This document shows, one piece after another, positions 62,800-64,000 of a stretch of DNA of 64,000 bases. The stretch's first letter is position 1; the number at the start of each line of letters is the position of its first letter. This stretch comes from Streptomyces roseoverticillatus (lineage in GTDB: Bacteria; Actinomycetota; Actinomycetes; Streptomycetales; Streptomycetaceae). A program made the position numbers and the translations under genes. Below the pieces are notes generated by a model that was not told where the DNA came from, did not search any database, and saw only the letters and a list, made by a program, of their open reading frames with translations. The stretch covers positions 248,001 through 312,000 of the forward strand of contig NZ_JOFL01000006.1 of NCBI RefSeq assembly GCF_000719265.1, written 5' to 3'.

Positions 62800-64000
62800 T
62801 CAGATGGCGGGGATGTCGTCGAGGTCGATCCGCAGCGCGGCGGGCCCGGCCTTGCCTCCCGGCACCTCCAGCGCGCACTCCGCCCAGATGACCTTGCCCT
62901 CCGGGGTGTAGCGGGTCCCCCAGGACTGGGAGAGCTGGGCGACGAGGAACAGGCCGCGGCCGCCCTCGTCGGTGGCCGCCGCGTGGCGCAGGTGCGGGGA
63001 GGTGCTGCTGGTGTCGGCGACCTCGCAGGTCAGGGCGCGGTCGTAGAGCAGGCGCACCTGGATGGGGCCGGAGCCGTACCGGATCGCGTTGGTGACCAGC
63101 TCGCTGAGGAGCAACTCGGCGGCGAAGGCCGTCTCCTCCAGCCCCCAGTCGGCCAGCCGGCGGGTGACGGCGGCGCGCACGGAGGAGACCAGCGCCGGGT
63201 CGGCGGGCAGGTCCCAGGTGGCGATGCGGTCCGGGTCCAAGGCGTGGGTGCGGGCCACCAGCAGGGCGATGTCGTCATCCGGGTGGCTGGGAACCACGGC
63301 CTCCAGGACGGCCCGGCAGGTGTCCTCGGGCGGGCGGTTCGGGTGCGACAGCGCCCGGCGCAGGTCCTCCAGGGCCGTGTCGAAGTCACGCCGGCGGTCC
63401 TCGATCAGCCCGTCGGTGTAGAGGACCAGCTGGCTGCCCTCGGGCAGCAGGAACTCCGCGGTCTCGAAGGGGAGGCCGCCCAGCCCCAGCGGAGGACCGG
63501 CGGGCAGCTCGGGGAAGGTGACGATGCCGTCGGGACGCACCAGCGCGGGCGGCGGGTGCCCGGCCCGGGCCATGGTGCACTCCTGCGTGGTGGGGTCGTA
63601 GATGACGTACAGGCAGGTGGCGCCGATGATGCCCGGGATGCCGGCGCAGGGGTCGCCGCCGCCCTCCTCGCGGTCGAGGCGCCCGACGAGGTTGTCGAGG
63701 TGGGTGAGCACCTCGTCCGGGGGCAGGTCCAGCTCGGCGAAGTTGCGCGCGGCGGTGCGCAGCCGGCCCATGGTGGCGGCGGCGTGCAGCCCGTGGCCCA
63801 CGACGTCGCCGACCACGAGGGCGACGCGGGCGCTGGAGAGGGGGATGACGTCGAACCAGTCGCCGCCGACGCCGGACTCGGCCGGCATGTAGCGGTGCGC
63901 GACCTCCACGGCGTTCTGCTCGGGGAAGCCCTGCGGCAGCAGGCTGTGCTGCAGGGCGAGGACCATCGCGTGCTCGCGCGTGTAGCGGCGGGCGTTGTCG
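62800..64000 (-). CDS. SpoIIE-type PP2C phosphatase with HATPase domain (N-terminus beyond window)
   Basis: C-terminal 400 residues visible; the frame is open to the right edge, reading DNARRYTREHAMVLALQHSLLPQ, the usual entry of the SpoIIE domain. PP2C acidic residues lie in SGVGGDWFDVIPL and VVGDVVGHGLHAAATMGRLR, and PDDDIALLVARTHAL is the last metal-binding motif. Then comes a HATPase_c_2 domain, WDLPADPALVSSVRAAVTRRLADWGL, ELLLSELVTNAIRYGSG and DEGGRGLFLVAQLS, as in anti-sigma-factor kinases. The usual upstream PAS/GAF sensor part would lie outside the window. It probably controls an anti-sigma/anti-anti-sigma switch. Confidence 0.9.
   Translation of the reverse strand, partial: DNARRYTREHAMVLALQHSLLPQGFPEQNAVEVAHRYMPAESGVGGDWFDVIPLSSARVALVVGDVVGHGLHAAATMGRLRTAARNFAELDLPPDEVLTHLDNLVGRLDREEGGGDPCAGIPGIIGATCLYVIYDPTTQECTMARAGHPPPALVRPDGIVTFPELPAGPPLGLGGLPFETAEFLLPEGSQLVLYTDGLIEDRRRDFDTALEDLRRALSHPNRPPEDTCRAVLEAVVPSHPDDDIALLVARTHALDPDRIATWDLPADPALVSSVRAAVTRRLADWGLEETAFAAELLLSELVTNAIRYGSGPIQVRLLYDRALTCEVADTSSTSPHLRHAAATDEGGRGLFLVAQLSQSWGTRYTPEGKVIWAECALEVPGGKAGPAALRIDLDDIPAI

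Overview
The window is very GC-rich DNA with strong third-position GC bias, coding density above 85%, frequent GTG starts, ATGA/GTGA start-stop overlaps and several leaderless TAnnnT promoters. With large modular PKS genes, a 2-methylisoborneol operon and an EshA-like encapsulin, this points to a chromosomal segment of a Streptomyces or a very close relative. No rRNA, tRNA, CRISPR array or insertion sequence was recognised.

Region 1 (1-27.4 kb) is the 3' end of a modular polyketide cluster on the + strand: three giant PKS genes. The first (open at the left edge) and second have modules without acyltransferases (trans-AT type). Gene 2 ends in a cis-AT style module and docking tail, and gene 3 is a cis-AT protein of two modules (methylmalonyl, then malonyl). 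The predicted output of the last four modules is a conjugated triene with an alpha-methyl group next to a beta-keto thioester. That architecture resembles the late part of kirromycin-type (elfamycin) assembly lines. No thioesterase, NRPS, trans-AT or tailoring gene lies in the window, so those must sit upstream or elsewhere. A strong terminator closes the cluster.

Region 2 (27.6-39 kb) holds two adjacent secreted enzymes (M23 peptidase; GH43-like hydrolase), each carrying a seven-blade lectin-like propeller. It also holds a GNAT-like protein, a TetX-like flavin monooxygenase divergent from a TetR regulator, a ProP-type symporter, an HdeD-like membrane protein and an extended GAPDH.

Region 3 (39-49.4 kb) holds a secreted SGNH hydrolase, then what looks like an envelope or glycoconjugate locus: GT-C membrane glycosyltransferase, membrane molybdopterin oxidoreductase plus partner membrane protein, methyltransferase, two small glycosyltransferases, an OmpR-type two-component system and a sugar-nucleotide epimerase. 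A 19-bp element with two CGT half-sites 11 bp apart lies in its intergenic regions, at an identical distance from two of the genes.

Region 4 (49.4-64 kb) holds a DUF488 protein, a P-loop kinase, a zinc-independent MDR oxidoreductase followed by an AraC regulator, and the 2-methylisoborneol operon (family 2B encapsulin, cyclase, GPP C-methyltransferase). These are followed by a maleylpyruvate-isomerase-fold protein, a PoxB-like ThDP enzyme, a sugar ABC importer operon and the C-terminal part of a SpoIIE-type phosphatase/anti-sigma protein cut by the right edge.
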